DNA from: Limnohabitans sp.
Lineage (GTDB): Bacteria; Pseudomonadota; Gammaproteobacteria; Burkholderiales; Burkholderiaceae_C
Direction: 5' to 3'
DNA: 58,013 nt
NCBI RefSeq assembly: GCF_030158565.1
Contig: NZ_JAOASQ010000028.1
Location: forward strand, 1 to 58,013
The notes under the pieces: model-generated
Told to the model about the DNA's origin: nothing
Database searches by the model: none
What the model saw: only the letters and a program-made list of their open reading frames with translations
Position numbers and translations under genes: made by a program
Shown here: positions 32,768 to 42,340 of the stretch, one piece after another
Numbering within the stretch: the stretch's first letter is position 1
How the letters are laid out: each line of letters begins with the position of its first letter

Positions 32768-33709
32768 ATGGAAACCAAATGGCTTGAAGACTTTGTCAGC
32801 CTGGCCGAAACCCGCAGTTTCAGCCGCTCTGCGCAGTTGCGGCATGTGACGCAACCGGCGTTCTCGCGGCGCATCCAGTCGCTCGAAGCCTGGGCGGGTG
32901 TGGATCTGGTGGACCGCAGCTCTTACCCCACCAAGCTCACCCCGGCGGGCGACACCTTGTATGCGCAAGCGCTGGAGATGCTCCAGTCCTTGCAAAACAC
33001 CCGCGCTATGTTGCGCGGGCACGATGCCGCAGGGCAAGACTTCATCGAATTCGCGCTGCCCCACACGCTGGCGTTCACGTTTTTCCCGGCGTGGGTGGCC
33101 GGTTTGCGGACAGGCTTTGGCCCGATCAAAAGCCGCGTGATTGCCCTGAACGTGCACGATGCGGCCATGCGCCTGATCGAAGGCGGTTGCGATGTGCTGA
33201 TCGCTTACCACCACCCCTCACAGCCTTTGCAGATCGACGCCGAGCGTTACGACATGGTGGTGCTTGGCCAAGAGGTGATCGCGCCTTATGTGAAGGTCGG
33301 CTCGGACGGCCAGCCGGTGTGGCATTTGCCGGGTGCTGCCAACCGGCCCTTGCCCTATCTGGGTTACGCGCCCGGCGCATACCTGGGCGGGGTCACCGAC
33401 TGGATCTTGAAGCAGGCGGGCACCCCGATTCACCTGGACCGGGTGTACGAAACCGACATGGCCGAGGGCCTGAAGGTCATGGCTTTGGAAGGGCATGGCA
33501 TCGCTTTTTTGCCGCAAAGCGCGGTTAAAAAAGAACTTCAGTCGGGCGCTTTGATTGAAGTTGTCTTGCCCGACTGCAAGTCCTTGGCCTTGACGATGGA
33601 AGTGCGTGCGTACCGTGAAAAGTCGGGCGTGCGCCACCACCCCAAAAAGACAGCGCAAGAGCTTTGGTCGTATTTGAAACAGGCGGCCAGCCAGCCTCTT
33701 GTGGCGTGA
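32768..33709 (+). CDS. LysR-family regulator (YjiE-like)
   Basis: A 313-aa LysR regulator. The N-terminal winged helix is METKWLEDFVSLAETRSFSR onward, with RHVTQPAFSRRIQSLEAWAGVDLVDR as the recognition region. The rest is a two-lobed effector domain. The pattern resembles the YjiE subgroup, some of which sense hypochlorite or other oxidants. It lies directly after the Atm1-type exporter in the same direction, which would fit a thiol-stress or redox link, but that is speculative. The gltI operon follows after 175 bp. Confidence 0.88.
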   Translation: METKWLEDFVSLAETRSFSRSAQLRHVTQPAFSRRIQSLEAWAGVDLVDRSSYPTKLTPAGDTLYAQALEMLQSLQNTRAMLRGHDAAGQDFIEFALPHTLAFTFFPAWVAGLRTGFGPIKSRVIALNVHDAAMRLIEGGCDVLIAYHHPSQPLQIDAERYDMVVLGQEVIAPYVKVGSDGQPVWHLPGAANRPLPYLGYAPGAYLGGVTDWILKQAGTPIHLDRVYETDMAEGLKVMALEGHGIAFLPQSAVKKELQSGALIEVVLPDCKSLALTMEVRAYREKSGVRHHPKKTAQELWSYLKQAASQPLVA

Positions 33710-33884
33710 TGCGGCCATTTCGCATCGGGAACACCCTGATGGTCGGCTGACGGCGGGCTGACTATAGTAGGATCGACTCAAACGACAGGCATAGATCGTG
33801 CTCGTTGATGATTGTTTTGAGGGTCATGTACCAAGTCGGTGCGTGATCGAATTTTCGCCCTTGGCGAGTCTTTTGGAGAACCTG

Positions 33885-34775
33885 ATGAAAAAACAACTGA
33901 TTGCTGTGGCCGTGGCCGCATTGGCCTGCATGGGCGCTCAAGCTGACACCATTGCCAAAGTCAAAGCCTCCGGCGCCATTACCATGGGTGTGCGCGATTC
34001 GTCGGGCGCTTTGTCCTACACCTTGGGTGATGGCAAGTACGCTGGTTTCCACTACGAAATCTGCCAGCGCATCATTGGCAATGTGGAAAAAGCCGTGGGC
34101 AAAAAAGTCGACGTGAAGTTCCAGTCGGTGACGTCGCAAAACCGCATTCCGCTGGTGCAAAACGGCACGGTGGACATCGAGTGCGGCTCGACCACCAACA
34201 ACACGGCACGTCAGAAAGACGTGGCTTTTGTGGTCACCACGTACGTGGAAGAAGTCCGCATTGCTGTGAAAGCGGCTTCGGGCATCACTTCGATTGCACA
34301 ACTCAAAGACAAGAACGTGGCCACCACCACCGGCACCACTTCTGTGCAATTGCTGCGCAAGCATGAGCGTGCCAACGGCGTGGACTTCAAGGAAGTCTTT
34401 GGCAAGGACCACGCGGACAGCTTCTTGCTGCTCGATTCCGGTCGTGCTGACGCGTTCGTGATGGACGGTTCGATCCTGGCTGGCAACATCGCCAACGCCA
34501 AGAATCCCGCTGATTTCAAGATCGTTGGCGAAGTGCTGGCCGTGGAGCCCATTGCCATCATGATCCGCAAGGACGATCCCGCATTCAAAAAATTGGCCGA
34601 CGATACGGTGCGCGATTTGGTCAAGAGCGGCGACATGGCCAAGTTGTGGGACAAGTGGTTCCTGCAACCCATCCCACCCAAGAACGTCAAGATCGGTCTG
34701 GCATTGAGCGACAGCACCAAAGCCGCCTGGGCCAACCCCAACGACAAGCCTGCTGAAGACTACGCCAAGAAGTAA
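33885..34775 (+). CDS. gltI: Glutamate/aspartate ABC transporter, periplasmic binding protein
   Basis: A 296-aa solute-binding protein of the polar amino-acid family. The signal peptide covers residues 1-22. The binding domain begins DTIAKVKASGAITMGVRDSS and includes LGDGKYAGFHYEICQRI, NRIPLVQNGTVDIECGSTTNN and SGRADAFVMDG, the residues that frame an acidic amino-acid site in GltI. GGAGAA stands 4 nt before the ATG at 33885; earlier in-frame starts do not give a signal peptide. TATAGT at 33763-33768 may be the -10 element. A terminator between this gene and gltJ should raise its level over the permeases. Confidence 0.92.
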   Translation: MKKQLIAVAVAALACMGAQADTIAKVKASGAITMGVRDSSGALSYTLGDGKYAGFHYEICQRIIGNVEKAVGKKVDVKFQSVTSQNRIPLVQNGTVDIECGSTTNNTARQKDVAFVVTTYVEEVRIAVKAASGITSIAQLKDKNVATTTGTTSVQLLRKHERANGVDFKEVFGKDHADSFLLLDSGRADAFVMDGSILAGNIANAKNPADFKIVGEVLAVEPIAIMIRKDDPAFKKLADDTVRDLVKSGDMAKLWDKWFLQPIPPKNVKIGLALSDSTKAAWANPNDKPAEDYAKK

Positions 34776-34793
34776 TCCTTCCAGGCGCTGAGC

Positions 34794-34832
34794 AAACCCC
34801 GCCGGGGATCACTTGGGCGGGGTTTCTTTTTT
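34794..34832 (+). terminator. Intrinsic terminator between gltI and gltJ
   Basis: AAACCCCGCC at 34794-34803 pairs with GGCGGGGTTT at 34816-34825, a perfect 10-bp stem with a 12-nt loop, followed by CTTTTTT. It lies inside the importer operon, 18 bp after the gltI stop and 36 bp before gltJ. It probably acts as a partial terminator that keeps the binding protein in excess. Confidence 0.88.
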
Positions 34833-34868
34833 GGGGCGATGCCTTTTACTTCGTAGAAAGTTCAAAAC

Positions 34869-35588
34869 ATGACATGGGATTGGCAGGTCTTTTTGACCGA
34901 TGACGGCAGTGGCCGCACCTATCTGGAATGGATGCTGGAAGCCTGGCGCTGGACGCTGGCCGTCGCAGGCAGCTCTTGGCTGGTGGCGATGGTGGTGGGT
35001 GCCGTGGTGGGCACGCTGCGCACTTTGCCCGGCAGGCCGGTGGTCTCGGCCTTGGCCAACGCCTGGGTGGAGCTGTTTCGCAACGTGCCGCTGCTGGTGC
35101 AGATTTTTCTGTGGTACTTCGTGGTGCCCAAAATGTTCCCGGCTTTCCAGCAGGTGCCAGGCTTTTTGCTGGTGGTGTTCGGCCTCGGCTTTTTCACCTC
35201 GGCGCGCATTGCCGAGCAGTTTCGTGCGGGCATTCAGGCCCTGCCCAAAGGCCAGCGCTATGCGGCCATGGCCATGGGTTTCACCACTGCGCAGTCTTAC
35301 CGCTATGTGATCTTGCCCATGGCGTTTCGCATCATCTTGCCGCCGCTGACCAGCGAGTCGATGAACCTGCTGAAAAACTCTTCGGTGGCGTTTGCGGTCT
35401 CGATCGCTGAGCTGACCATGTTTGCCATGCAGGCGCAGGAAGAAACTTCGCGCGGCATCGAGGTGTACCTTGCCGTGACGGCGCTGTATGCGGTGTCGGC
35501 CTTCGCGGTGAACCGTGTGTTCGCGCTGATCGAAAAGAAAATGCGCGTGCCCGGCTTCATTGTCTCGGGCGGAACGGGAGGACACTGA
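34869..35588 (+). CDS. gltJ: Glutamate/aspartate ABC transporter permease GltJ
   Basis: A 239-aa inner-membrane permease of the His/Glu/Gln/Arg class. It has about five transmembrane helices. The EAA loop that contacts the ATPase reads FRAGIQALPKGQRYAAMAMG, followed by YRYVILPMAFRIILPPLTSE. The stop codon is followed by gltK after one base, so the two permeases are translationally coupled and form the heteromeric channel. Confidence 0.92.
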   Translation: MTWDWQVFLTDDGSGRTYLEWMLEAWRWTLAVAGSSWLVAMVVGAVVGTLRTLPGRPVVSALANAWVELFRNVPLLVQIFLWYFVVPKMFPAFQQVPGFLLVVFGLGFFTSARIAEQFRAGIQALPKGQRYAAMAMGFTTAQSYRYVILPMAFRIILPPLTSESMNLLKNSSVAFAVSIAELTMFAMQAQEETSRGIEVYLAVTALYAVSAFAVNRVFALIEKKMRVPGFIVSGGTGGH

Positions 35589-35589
35589 G

Positions 35590-36258
35590 ATGTTGGGACT
35601 TGATTTTTCTTACTTCGACCTGGAAGTCCTGCGCAAGTTCGTCTTGGGCGGTCTGCTGTTCAGTGTGCAACTGACCATCACGGCGACGATTGGTGGCGTG
35701 ATCTTTGGCACGGTGCTGGCCTTGATGCGCCTGTCGGGCTCCAAGGTGTTGGATGTGCCTGCCACCTTCTATGTCAACGGCATGCGTTCGGTGCCCCTGG
35801 TCATGGTGATCCTGTGGTTTTATTTGCTGATGCCTTTTGTCATCGGACGCCCCATCGGTGCCGAGTGGTCGGCCATCATCACCTTCGTGGCTTTTGAGGC
35901 GGCGTACTTCAGCGAGATCATGCGCGCGGGCATCCAGTCGATCCCGCGTGGGCAGGTGTTTGCCGGTCAAGCCCTGGGCATGACCTATGGTCAGAACATG
36001 CGCCTGGTGATCTTGCCGCAGGCCTTTCGCAACATGCTGCCGGTGCTGCTGACGCAGACCATCATCTTGTTTCAGGACACCTCGCTGGTCTATGCGATTG
36101 GCGCCTATGACTTGCTCAAGGGCTTCACCAATGCCGGCAAGATTTATGGCCGCTCCGAAGAGGCCTACATCCTGGCTGCCGTCGTTTATTTTGTGATTTG
36201 TTTTGCACTGTCCTGGAGCGTCAAGCGCTTGCAGGCCAAGATTGCCATCGTGCGCTGA
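35590..36258 (+). CDS. gltK: Glutamate/aspartate ABC transporter permease GltK
   Basis: A 222-aa permease paralogous to GltJ, with five predicted transmembrane helices and an EAA loop MRAGIQSIPRGQVFAGQALG followed by MRLVILPQAFRNMLPVLLTQ. The ATG at 35590 immediately follows the gltJ stop, and its ribosome binding site (GGGAGG) lies inside the end of gltJ, so the short N-terminus is preferred over an overlapping upstream start. It partners GltJ and GltL. Confidence 0.92.
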   Translation: MLGLDFSYFDLEVLRKFVLGGLLFSVQLTITATIGGVIFGTVLALMRLSGSKVLDVPATFYVNGMRSVPLVMVILWFYLLMPFVIGRPIGAEWSAIITFVAFEAAYFSEIMRAGIQSIPRGQVFAGQALGMTYGQNMRLVILPQAFRNMLPVLLTQTIILFQDTSLVYAIGAYDLLKGFTNAGKIYGRSEEAYILAAVVYFVICFALSWSVKRLQAKIAIVR

Positions 36259-36285
36259 GGCGCGTGCTGAATTGGGGAAATGAAA

Positions 36286-37023
36286 ATGATTGAAATCAAA
36301 AATGTGTCCAAGTGGTACGGCCCGGTGCAGGTGCTCAACGACTGCTCGGTGAGCATCAACAAAGGCGATGTGGTGGTGGTTTGCGGTCCTTCGGGCTCAG
36401 GCAAGTCCACCCTGATCAAAACCGTCAACGCGCTGGAGCCTTTCCAGAAAGGCGAGATCACCGTCGACGGCGTGCCTTTGCACGACCCGAACACCGACTT
36501 GCCCAAACTGCGCTCGCGTGTGGGCATGGTGTTCCAAAGCTTCGAGCTGTTCCCGCACCTGTCGGTCACGGAAAACCTGACGATTGCCCAGGTCAAGGTG
36601 CTGGGCCGCAACCTGGACGATGCCAAGGCACGTGGCCTGAAGATGCTGGACCGCGTGGGCCTGTTGGCGCACAAGGACAAGTTCCCTGGCCAGCTCTCGG
36701 GCGGTCAGCAGCAGCGCGTGGCGATTGCCCGCGCCTTGTCGATGGACCCGATGGTGATGCTGTTTGACGAGCCAACCTCGGCGCTCGACCCCGAGATGGT
36801 GGGTGAGGTGCTGGACGTGATGGTGCAATTGGCTCACGAAGGCATGACCATGATGGTGGTGACCCACGAAATGGGCTTTGCCCGCAAGGTGGCCAACCGC
36901 GTGATCTTCATCGATGTGGGCGGACGCATTCTGGAGGACTGTTCCAAAGACGAGTTCTTCAACCACCCGGAAAACCGCCAGCCGCGCACCAAAGACTTTT
37001 TGAACAAGATCTTGCAGCACTGA
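36286..37023 (+). CDS. gltL: Glutamate/aspartate ABC transporter ATPase GltL
   Basis: A 245-aa ABC ATPase of the polar amino-acid uptake type. Walker [10 protein letters not shown] is near residue 35, the Q-loop is in [15 protein letters not shown], the signature is [13 protein letters not shown], Walker B is [13 protein letters not shown], and the switch His is in [10 protein letters not shown] chose the ATG at 36286 because GGGGAA lies six bases upstream; the ATG at 36280 would abut that box. It is the last gene of the operon; no strong terminator follows. Confidence 0.94.
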   Translation: MIEIKNVSKWYGPVQVLNDCSVSINKGDVVVVCGPSGSGKSTLIKTVNALEPFQKGEITVDGVPLHDPNTDLPKLRSRVGMVFQSFELFPHLSVTENLTIAQVKVLGRNLDDAKARGLKMLDRVGLLAHKDKFPGQLSGGQQQRVAIARALSMDPMVMLFDEPTSALDPEMVGEVLDVMVQLAHEGMTMMVVTHEMGFARKVANRVIFIDVGGRILEDCSKDEFFNHPENRQPRTKDFLNKILQH

Positions 37024-37091
37024 TCCGGTTTTGTGGGTCGACGGCTTGTGTCTCGACCTGCTGTGCTGGTGTGCCCGAAGCTTTCGCCTCA

Positions 37092-37129
37092 ATGGGGTCT
37101 GACCCCAATTAATTTGACCCCAATTAATT
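37092..37129. repeat. GGGGTC-T-GACCCC palindrome with two 15-bp tandem units
   Basis: GGGGTCTGACCCC at 37094-37106 is a short palindrome. TGACCCCAATTAATT occurs twice in direct succession, at 37100-37114 and 37115-37129. The palindrome shares its right half with the first unit. This is a different family from the GTCA...TGAC elements. Confidence 0.8.
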
Positions 37130-37277
37130 GCCGAGTTCTGGCTGAAGTCCGTTGCCCGGGATTGCGCCCGGCAGCACACTCACTTTCTTTGATTCGCTCG
37201 CCCCAACCACCACCCGGTTTCTTGGGCGTTTTCAGCCAGCCTTCCTGCTTGCTTTGGGCACACCACGAGCGCATACA

Positions 37278-37354
37278 CCTGAGGTGGGGTCAGGGGTTGG
37301 GGCGATTTGGCGAGCTTGCGAGTTATGAGCCCCAGCCCCTGACCCCACCTCAGG
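37278..37354. repeat. Long inverted repeat upstream of pyrC
   Basis: The 26-nt arm at 37278-37303 (CCTGAGGTGGGGTCAGGGG, then TTGGGGC) pairs with the arm at 37329-37354 with a single mismatch, across a 25-nt loop. The hairpin ends 48 bp before the pyrC start codon. No T-run follows on either strand, so it is not a standard terminator. It contains the same GGGGTC core as the repeat at 37092. Confidence 0.85.
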
Positions 37355-37402
37355 CACCAAAGGCTGAAAAGCCGGACCCGCAGGTTTGAGACAATACGCC
37401 CC

Positions 37403-38440
37403 ATGACCCAAGAACTCACCATCACCCGCCCTGACGACTGGCACCTGCATGTGCGCGATGGCGCCGCCCTGAATGTGGTCGTGCCCCACACCGCTGCGCA
37501 GTTTGGCCGCGCCATCATCATGCCCAACCTCAAGCCACCGGTGACCACAGCCGAACAAGCGCTGGCCTACAAGGCGCGCATTCAGGCGGCAGTCCCCCAA
37601 GGGATGACGTTTGAGCCCTTGATGACCCTGTACCTGACCGACAACCTGAACCCCGCAGAAATCGCCCGCGCCAAGGCCGCTGGCGTGGTGGCTTGCAAGC
37701 TCTACCCGGCCGGTGCCACCACCAACAGCGATGCGGGCGTGACCGACCTGCGCAAGATCTACCCCGTGCTCGAAGCCATGCAGCGTGAAGGTGTGCTCTT
37801 GCTGGTGCACGGTGAAGTGACTTCCCAAGACATCGACCTGTTTGACCGCGAAGCCGTCTTCATCGAGCAGCAGCTCAAGCCGCTGCGCCGCGACTTTCCG
37901 GGTTTGAAGATCGTGATGGAACACATCACCACGAAGGAAGCCGCGCAATACGTGGCCGAGGCCGACGACCTGTTGGGCGCGACCATCACCGCGCACCACC
38001 TGCTGTACAACCGCAACGCCATCTTCACCGGCGGCATTCGCCCGCATTACTACTGCCTGCCTGTGCTCAAACGCGAAACCCACCGGTTGGCGCTGGTGCA
38101 AGCGGCCACCGGCGGCAACCGCAAGTTTTTTCTGGGCACCGACAGTGCGCCGCACCCGGCGCACCTCAAGGAACACGCCACGGGCTGTGCGGGCTGCTAC
38201 ACCGCCCATGCCGCCATCGAGATGTACGCCGAGGCCTTTGATGCCGCCGGTGCGCTGGGCCAACTCGAAGCCTTTGCCAGCTTCAACGGTGCTGACTTCT
38301 ATGGCCTGCCACGCAACAGCGGCACCATCACCTTGCGCCGCGAAAGCTGGACGCCTGCTGAGAGCTTTGCCTTTGGCGAGGCCGAACTCAAACCCCTGCG
38401 CTCGGGCGAGAGCTTGCCGTGGCGACTGGTGAGCGCCTGA
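37403..38440 (+). CDS. pyrC: Dihydroorotase
   Basis: Cyclises carbamoyl-aspartate to dihydroorotate in pyrimidine synthesis. The 345-aa class II enzyme has the metal motif [10 protein letters not shown] at residues 10-19, HGEVT with the metal His near 139, the EHITTKEA segment, and GTDSAPH with the catalytic Asp. The carboxylated Lys lies in [11 protein letters not shown] near residue 100. The start follows a long hairpin by 48 bp. The following DUF3025 gene overlaps its end by about 22 bases. Confidence 0.96.
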   Translation: MTQELTITRPDDWHLHVRDGAALNVVVPHTAAQFGRAIIMPNLKPPVTTAEQALAYKARIQAAVPQGMTFEPLMTLYLTDNLNPAEIARAKAAGVVACKLYPAGATTNSDAGVTDLRKIYPVLEAMQREGVLLLVHGEVTSQDIDLFDREAVFIEQQLKPLRRDFPGLKIVMEHITTKEAAQYVAEADDLLGATITAHHLLYNRNAIFTGGIRPHYYCLPVLKRETHRLALVQAATGGNRKFFLGTDSAPHPAHLKEHATGCAGCYTAHAAIEMYAEAFDAAGALGQLEAFASFNGADFYGLPRNSGTITLRRESWTPAESFAFGEAELKPLRSGESLPWRLVSA

Positions 38441-39264
38441 ACCCTAACCGCCCTGGCTGCCGGTGTGAGCCGGCCACGGCCCTGGGCGTGGCCGATATCG
38501 ACTGGAATGCGCCCTGGCTGGCCGACTGGCGAGCGGTGGGCGAGCCCATCGCGCAGCGCGTGGTGGCCGGTGTCTTGCAAGCGCAAGCCCTGAGCGATGC
38601 GGGCTTGGCCCCGGTGGGCTTTGTGCCGCAGGCCGATTTGCCCGAAGGCCAAGCCTATGAGGATTTCATTTACGCCCGTGGCCAAGTGCCCACGCGTGAA
38701 GGCTTGCACGATTTTTTCAATGCCTTGTGCTGGATGCATTTTCCGCTGGCCAAAAAGCGGCTCAACCAGTTGCAGGCCGCAGAAATTGCCCGCGCCGGTG
38801 TCGGGCAGGTGCGCGGCCCGGTGCGCGATGCGGCCACGGTGTTTGATGAGAACGCTTTGCTGATTCAGGCCCCGGATGTGGTGTGGGAAGCCTTGACGTC
38901 ACACCGTTGGCAAGACGCCATGGTGGCTTGGCGTGCGCAATGGGCGCATGTGCGTTTGTGGACCTTTGGCCATGCCGCGCTTGAAAAACTGGTGCAGCCC
39001 TACAAATCGATCACCGTTCATTTGTGGCGTGTGCCCAATGCGGTGGATGCCGCGGGCCTGGATGCTTGGCTGGCACAAGACCTGACGACCGAGAAGTTGG
39101 CCACCAAGCCTTTCAGCCCACTGCCGGTTTTGGGTGTGCCCGGTTGGTGGGCGCCCAATGAGGCGCCTGATTTTTACGAGGACGTGGGGGTATTTCGACC
39201 CCGTCGCCTGCGCATCAAGGCGGAAAAACCGTACGCCATTCAGGAAATCGGCCCGGCCGCTTGA
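38419..39264 (+). CDS. DUF3025 domain protein
   Basis: A protein of up to 281 aa with a DUF3025 domain: [20 protein letters not shown], then [20 protein letters not shown], and a later [19 protein letters not shown] stretch. The function is unknown, and the family is largely proteobacterial. No signal peptide or membrane segment was seen. The start is uncertain. The GTG at 38419 overlaps the end of pyrC by 22 bases, and a shorter form beginning near the conserved IDWNAPWL would also make sense. The overlap suggests co-transcription with pyrC. Confidence 0.8.
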   Translation: MATGERLNPNRPGCRCEPATALGVADIDWNAPWLADWRAVGEPIAQRVVAGVLQAQALSDAGLAPVGFVPQADLPEGQAYEDFIYARGQVPTREGLHDFFNALCWMHFPLAKKRLNQLQAAEIARAGVGQVRGPVRDAATVFDENALLIQAPDVVWEALTSHRWQDAMVAWRAQWAHVRLWTFGHAALEKLVQPYKSITVHLWRVPNAVDAAGLDAWLAQDLTTEKLATKPFSPLPVLGVPGWWAPNEAPDFYEDVGVFRPRRLRIKAEKPYAIQEIGPAA

Positions 39265-39331
39265 TTTTGGGCTTTGAGCCCCTAACATTCGCAACATCGC
39301 TCTGACTTGAAGGGCATCAAAGGGATCTGGA

Positions 39332-40207
39332 ATGAAACGTATTTTTCTGTTCGTCTTGACCAACATTGCCGTGGTGGCCGTGCTGGGCATTGTGGCCAGC
39401 TTGCTGGGCGTGAACCGCTACTTGACTGCCAACGGCCTGAACTTGGGCGCTTTGCTGGGCTATGCCCTGGTCATGGGCTTCGGTGGTGCCATCATTTCCT
39501 TGCTGATCAGCAAGCCCATGGCCAAGTGGACTTCGGGCGTGCGCGTGATCGATCAACCCCAAAATGCCGACGAAGCCTGGATCGTGGACACGGTGCGCAA
39601 ATTTGCAGACAAAGCCGGCATCGGCATGCCCGAAGTCGGCATCTTTGAAGGCGACCCGAACGCTTTTGCCACAGGTGCTTTCCGTGACTCGGCTTTGGTG
39701 GCGGTGTCTACCGGCTTGCTGCAAAACATGACGCACGAAGAGATCGAGGCGGTGATCGGTCACGAAGTGGCCCACGTGGCCAACGGCGACATGGTCACCA
39801 TGACCCTGATCCAGGGCGTGATGAACACCTTTGTGGTGTTCCTGTCGCGCGTGATCGGTTATGCGGTGGACAGCTTCCTGCGCAAGGGCGATGACGAGCG
39901 CAGTGGCCCCGGCATCGGCTACATGGTGACCACCATCGTGCTGGACATCGTTTTGGGCTTTGCTGCGGCCATCGTGGTGGCCTGGTTCAGCCGTCAGCGC
40001 GAGTTCCGCGCCGATGCGGGCGCAGCCCAACTGATGGGGCGCAAGCAGCCCATGATCAATGCGCTGGCCCGTTTGGGCGGCGTGCACACCGCCGAGTTGC
40101 CCAAGAGCGTGGCGGCCATGGGCATTGCCGGTGGCATTGGCCAGCTGTTCAGCACACACCCTCCGATTGAAGAGCGCATCGCCGCTTTGCAAAGCAGCCA
40201 GCACTGA
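39332..40207 (+). CDS. htpX: Membrane-bound zinc protease HtpX
   Basis: A 291-aa M48 peptidase of the inner membrane that degrades misfolded membrane proteins. Two N-terminal transmembrane helices lie at residues 4-55. The zinc motif [11 protein letters not shown] is near residue 144, two more hydrophobic segments follow, and the third ligand Glu is in [26 protein letters not shown] closes the protein as in E. coli HtpX. Membrane-stress control (CpxR type) is known elsewhere; no such site was identified here. Confidence 0.95.
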   Translation: MKRIFLFVLTNIAVVAVLGIVASLLGVNRYLTANGLNLGALLGYALVMGFGGAIISLLISKPMAKWTSGVRVIDQPQNADEAWIVDTVRKFADKAGIGMPEVGIFEGDPNAFATGAFRDSALVAVSTGLLQNMTHEEIEAVIGHEVAHVANGDMVTMTLIQGVMNTFVVFLSRVIGYAVDSFLRKGDDERSGPGIGYMVTTIVLDIVLGFAAAIVVAWFSRQREFRADAGAAQLMGRKQPMINALARLGGVHTAELPKSVAAMGIAGGIGQLFSTHPPIEERIAALQSSQH

Positions 40208-40276
40208 TTGGTTTGGTCCTCATCCAAGGGCTCCACAGTTTCAAGGGTTGCACCCTGTACTTGATTGATCCCCTCT

Positions 40277-40353
40277 GTCACCCCGGACTTGATCCGGGGT
40301 CCAAGTTCTTTCGGCATTGCGCTGGCTGGATACCGCATCGAGTGCGGTATGAC
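40277..40353. repeat. Composite palindromic element, copy 6
   Basis: A 77-bp copy starting GTCACCCCGGACTTGATCC and ending GCGGTATGAC. The right hairpin has diverged (ATACCGCATCGAGTGCGGTAT) but its stem is maintained by paired changes. It lies between htpX and the DMT permease gene; the rest of this 268-bp gap shows nothing else. Confidence 0.85.
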
Positions 40354-40475
40354 AAAAATTAGCCTTCAATCCCGTGTTTCAGATGACTGCAGGCCGGGGT
40401 AACCCAAGCGACTGAGGCCAGCAGCGATTGCGCCTACGATGGCGTCGTGATTCATCTTCTTTCCATGGGGCTTGC

Positions 40476-41426
40476 ATGAAGCATCGCAAGCCCTTTTTTT
40501 CTGCCCCGCAAAGGGCTGCCATCGCCCACCGCCGTGGTTTGCGCCGCTTGGCCAGCTGGCCTGCGCCGGTGCGTGGCATGTTGTGGATGGTCGCGGGTGG
40601 CATCCTGTTTTCCTTGCTCAACACCGTGGCGCGTGGGCTGTCGATGCAGCTCGATGCCTACGAAACCCAATTCTTGCGTTATCTGATGGGCATGCTGGTC
40701 ATGCTGCCTTGGGTGGTGCGTGACGGCTGGCAAGCCTACAAGCCCGTCAACATCACAGGTCAGTTCTGGCGGGGCGCTGTGCACACGCTGGGTTTGATTT
40801 TGTGGTTCACCGCTTTGCCGCAAATTCCCTTGGCCGACATGACGGCGATTGGTTTCACTGGGCCGATTTTCATCATGCTGGGGGCCGCCTGGTTTTTGGG
40901 CGAGACCATGCGGCGCGATCGCTGGATTGCCGCCATGATCGGCTTTGCCGGTGTGCTGGTGGTGGTTTTGCCCAAAATGTCCGGCACGGGTGGCTGGTAC
41001 AACCTGGTCATGCTGGCGTCTGCACCGGTCTTTGCGGCTTCGTTCCTGATCACCAAGGCGCTCACCCGTTATGAAAAGCCCGGCGTGATCGTGCTGTGGC
41101 AAGCCATCACCGTGACCGTGCTGAGTTTGCCCATGGCCTTGCCGCACTGGCAAACACCGACGCTGTGGCAATGGTTTGGATTTTTCTTGACAGGCGTGTT
41201 CGGCACCTTGGGGCACTACTGCCTGACGCGGGCCTTTGCCATTGCCGACATCTCGGCCACACAGTCCTTGCGCTTTCTGGACTTGGTCTGGGCGTCCATG
41301 TTGGGCTGGTTGATTTTTGGCGATGTGCCCAGCCAATCGACCTGGTTGGGCGCGGCCGTCATTTTGGGTGCCACAGTGTGGATCGCCCGCCGTGAAGGGC
41401 GCAGGACCGTGGCGATCGCCGACTGA
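40476..41426 (+). CDS. DMT-superfamily permease (EamA type)
   Basis: A 316-aa inner-membrane protein with ten predicted helices in two EamA repeats (about residues 35-165 and 180-305). GFTGPIFIMLGAAWFLGETMRRDRWIAAMIGFAGV and GTLGHYCLTRAFAIADISATQS are typical repeat ends. Members export amino acids, nucleobases or other metabolites; the substrate here is unknown. The ATG at 40476 with GGGG upstream is preferred over an open-frame extension to 40428. It converges on the nucleotidase gene, with one base between stop codons. Confidence 0.88.
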   Translation: MKHRKPFFSAPQRAAIAHRRGLRRLASWPAPVRGMLWMVAGGILFSLLNTVARGLSMQLDAYETQFLRYLMGMLVMLPWVVRDGWQAYKPVNITGQFWRGAVHTLGLILWFTALPQIPLADMTAIGFTGPIFIMLGAAWFLGETMRRDRWIAAMIGFAGVLVVVLPKMSGTGGWYNLVMLASAPVFAASFLITKALTRYEKPGVIVLWQAITVTVLSLPMALPHWQTPTLWQWFGFFLTGVFGTLGHYCLTRAFAIADISATQSLRFLDLVWASMLGWLIFGDVPSQSTWLGAAVILGATVWIARREGRRTVAIAD

Positions 41427-41427
41427 G

Positions 41428-42324
41428 TCAGTCGTTGGAGATGCCCGAGGCCACATGGCCTGCGGGCACATGGCGAGCGGCCGATTCGATGTGGCCGGTC
41501 TGGTCGTCAAAGAAAAAGTCCGGTTCAAATTCGCGCAAGAACTCGCCTTTGGGCAGACCGCCCAAAAACATGGCTTCATCCACTTCGATGTTCCAGTCCA
41601 TCAGGGTGCGGATGGCGCGTTCGTGGGCTGGTGCGCTGCGGGCCGTGACCAAGGCGGTGCGGATGCGCATGGCGGGCGTGCCTTCTTGTTGCAGGCGGTG
41701 CAGCGCTGCCAATAGCGGTTTGAAAGGTCCCGCCAGCAAGGGTTGGCCCGCTTTGTCGCTTTCGTGTTTTTGAAAGGCCGACAGCCCTTCGGCCTGGAAC
41801 ACACGTTCGGCCTCGTCGGAAAACAGCACCGCATCCCCGTCGAAAGCGATGCGCACTTCGTGCGGATGCGCTTCAGAGGCCAGTGCCGAATGCGGGTAGA
41901 CCTGCGCTGCGGGCACGCCTGCGCCCAAGGCGGCGCGTACATCGGACAGGTGGGTGGACAAAAACAGGTTCGCGTTCAATGGCTTGAGGTAACGCCAAGG
42001 TGATTGGCCCCGCGTGAAGCTGCCACGCTGGATGGGCAGGTCGTAGTGCTTGGCCGAGCGGAACACCCGCATGCCCGAGACCGGGTCGTTGCGCGAGAGG
42101 ATCACCACCTCCACGCGCTGAGCCTGTGCATCGTTGAATGCGAGCAGTTTGCGCACCAGAGAGAAAGCCACGCCAGGCCGGGCGGGCTCTTCCAGCCGAT
42201 CGAGTTGCAGCTTCATGTAGGCGCGGTCATCGCCTTGCTCGAAGACCTTGTTTTCTTCCTCGAAATCGAACAAGGCCCGCGAAGAGATCGCAACGACCAG
42301 CTGACCTTCTAACGATGCAGGCAT
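41428..42324 (-). CDS. 5'-nucleotidase, cytosolic cN-I type
   Basis: A 298-aa protein of the 5'-nucleotidase family related to cN-IA. The HAD-like opening LVVAISSRALFDFEEENKVF, the SRNDPVSGMRVF segment, the stretch AFDGDAVLFSDEAERV and the late DFFFDDQTGHIESA motif give the family order. It should dephosphorylate nucleoside monophosphates. It starts 16 bp after gspF on the same strand, so it may be read from the secretion operon, although a functional link is not apparent. Confidence 0.87.
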   Translation of the reverse strand: MPASLEGQLVVAISSRALFDFEEENKVFEQGDDRAYMKLQLDRLEEPARPGVAFSLVRKLLAFNDAQAQRVEVVILSRNDPVSGMRVFRSAKHYDLPIQRGSFTRGQSPWRYLKPLNANLFLSTHLSDVRAALGAGVPAAQVYPHSALASEAHPHEVRIAFDGDAVLFSDEAERVFQAEGLSAFQKHESDKAGQPLLAGPFKPLLAALHRLQQEGTPAMRIRTALVTARSAPAHERAIRTLMDWNIEVDEAMFLGGLPKGEFLREFEPDFFFDDQTGHIESAARHVPAGHVASGISND

Positions 42325-42340
42325 GTGGGCTTTCTTCGGG

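Larger units (their letters stand above)
37024..37402. other. Non-coding region between gltL and pyrC
   Basis: A 379-bp gap with no credible gene. It contains the palindrome and 15-bp tandem repeat at 37092-37129 and a long hairpin at 37278-37354 just before pyrC. The remainder shows no recognisable promoter or RNA motif. It separates two unrelated operons and must hold the pyrC promoter. Confidence 0.6.
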
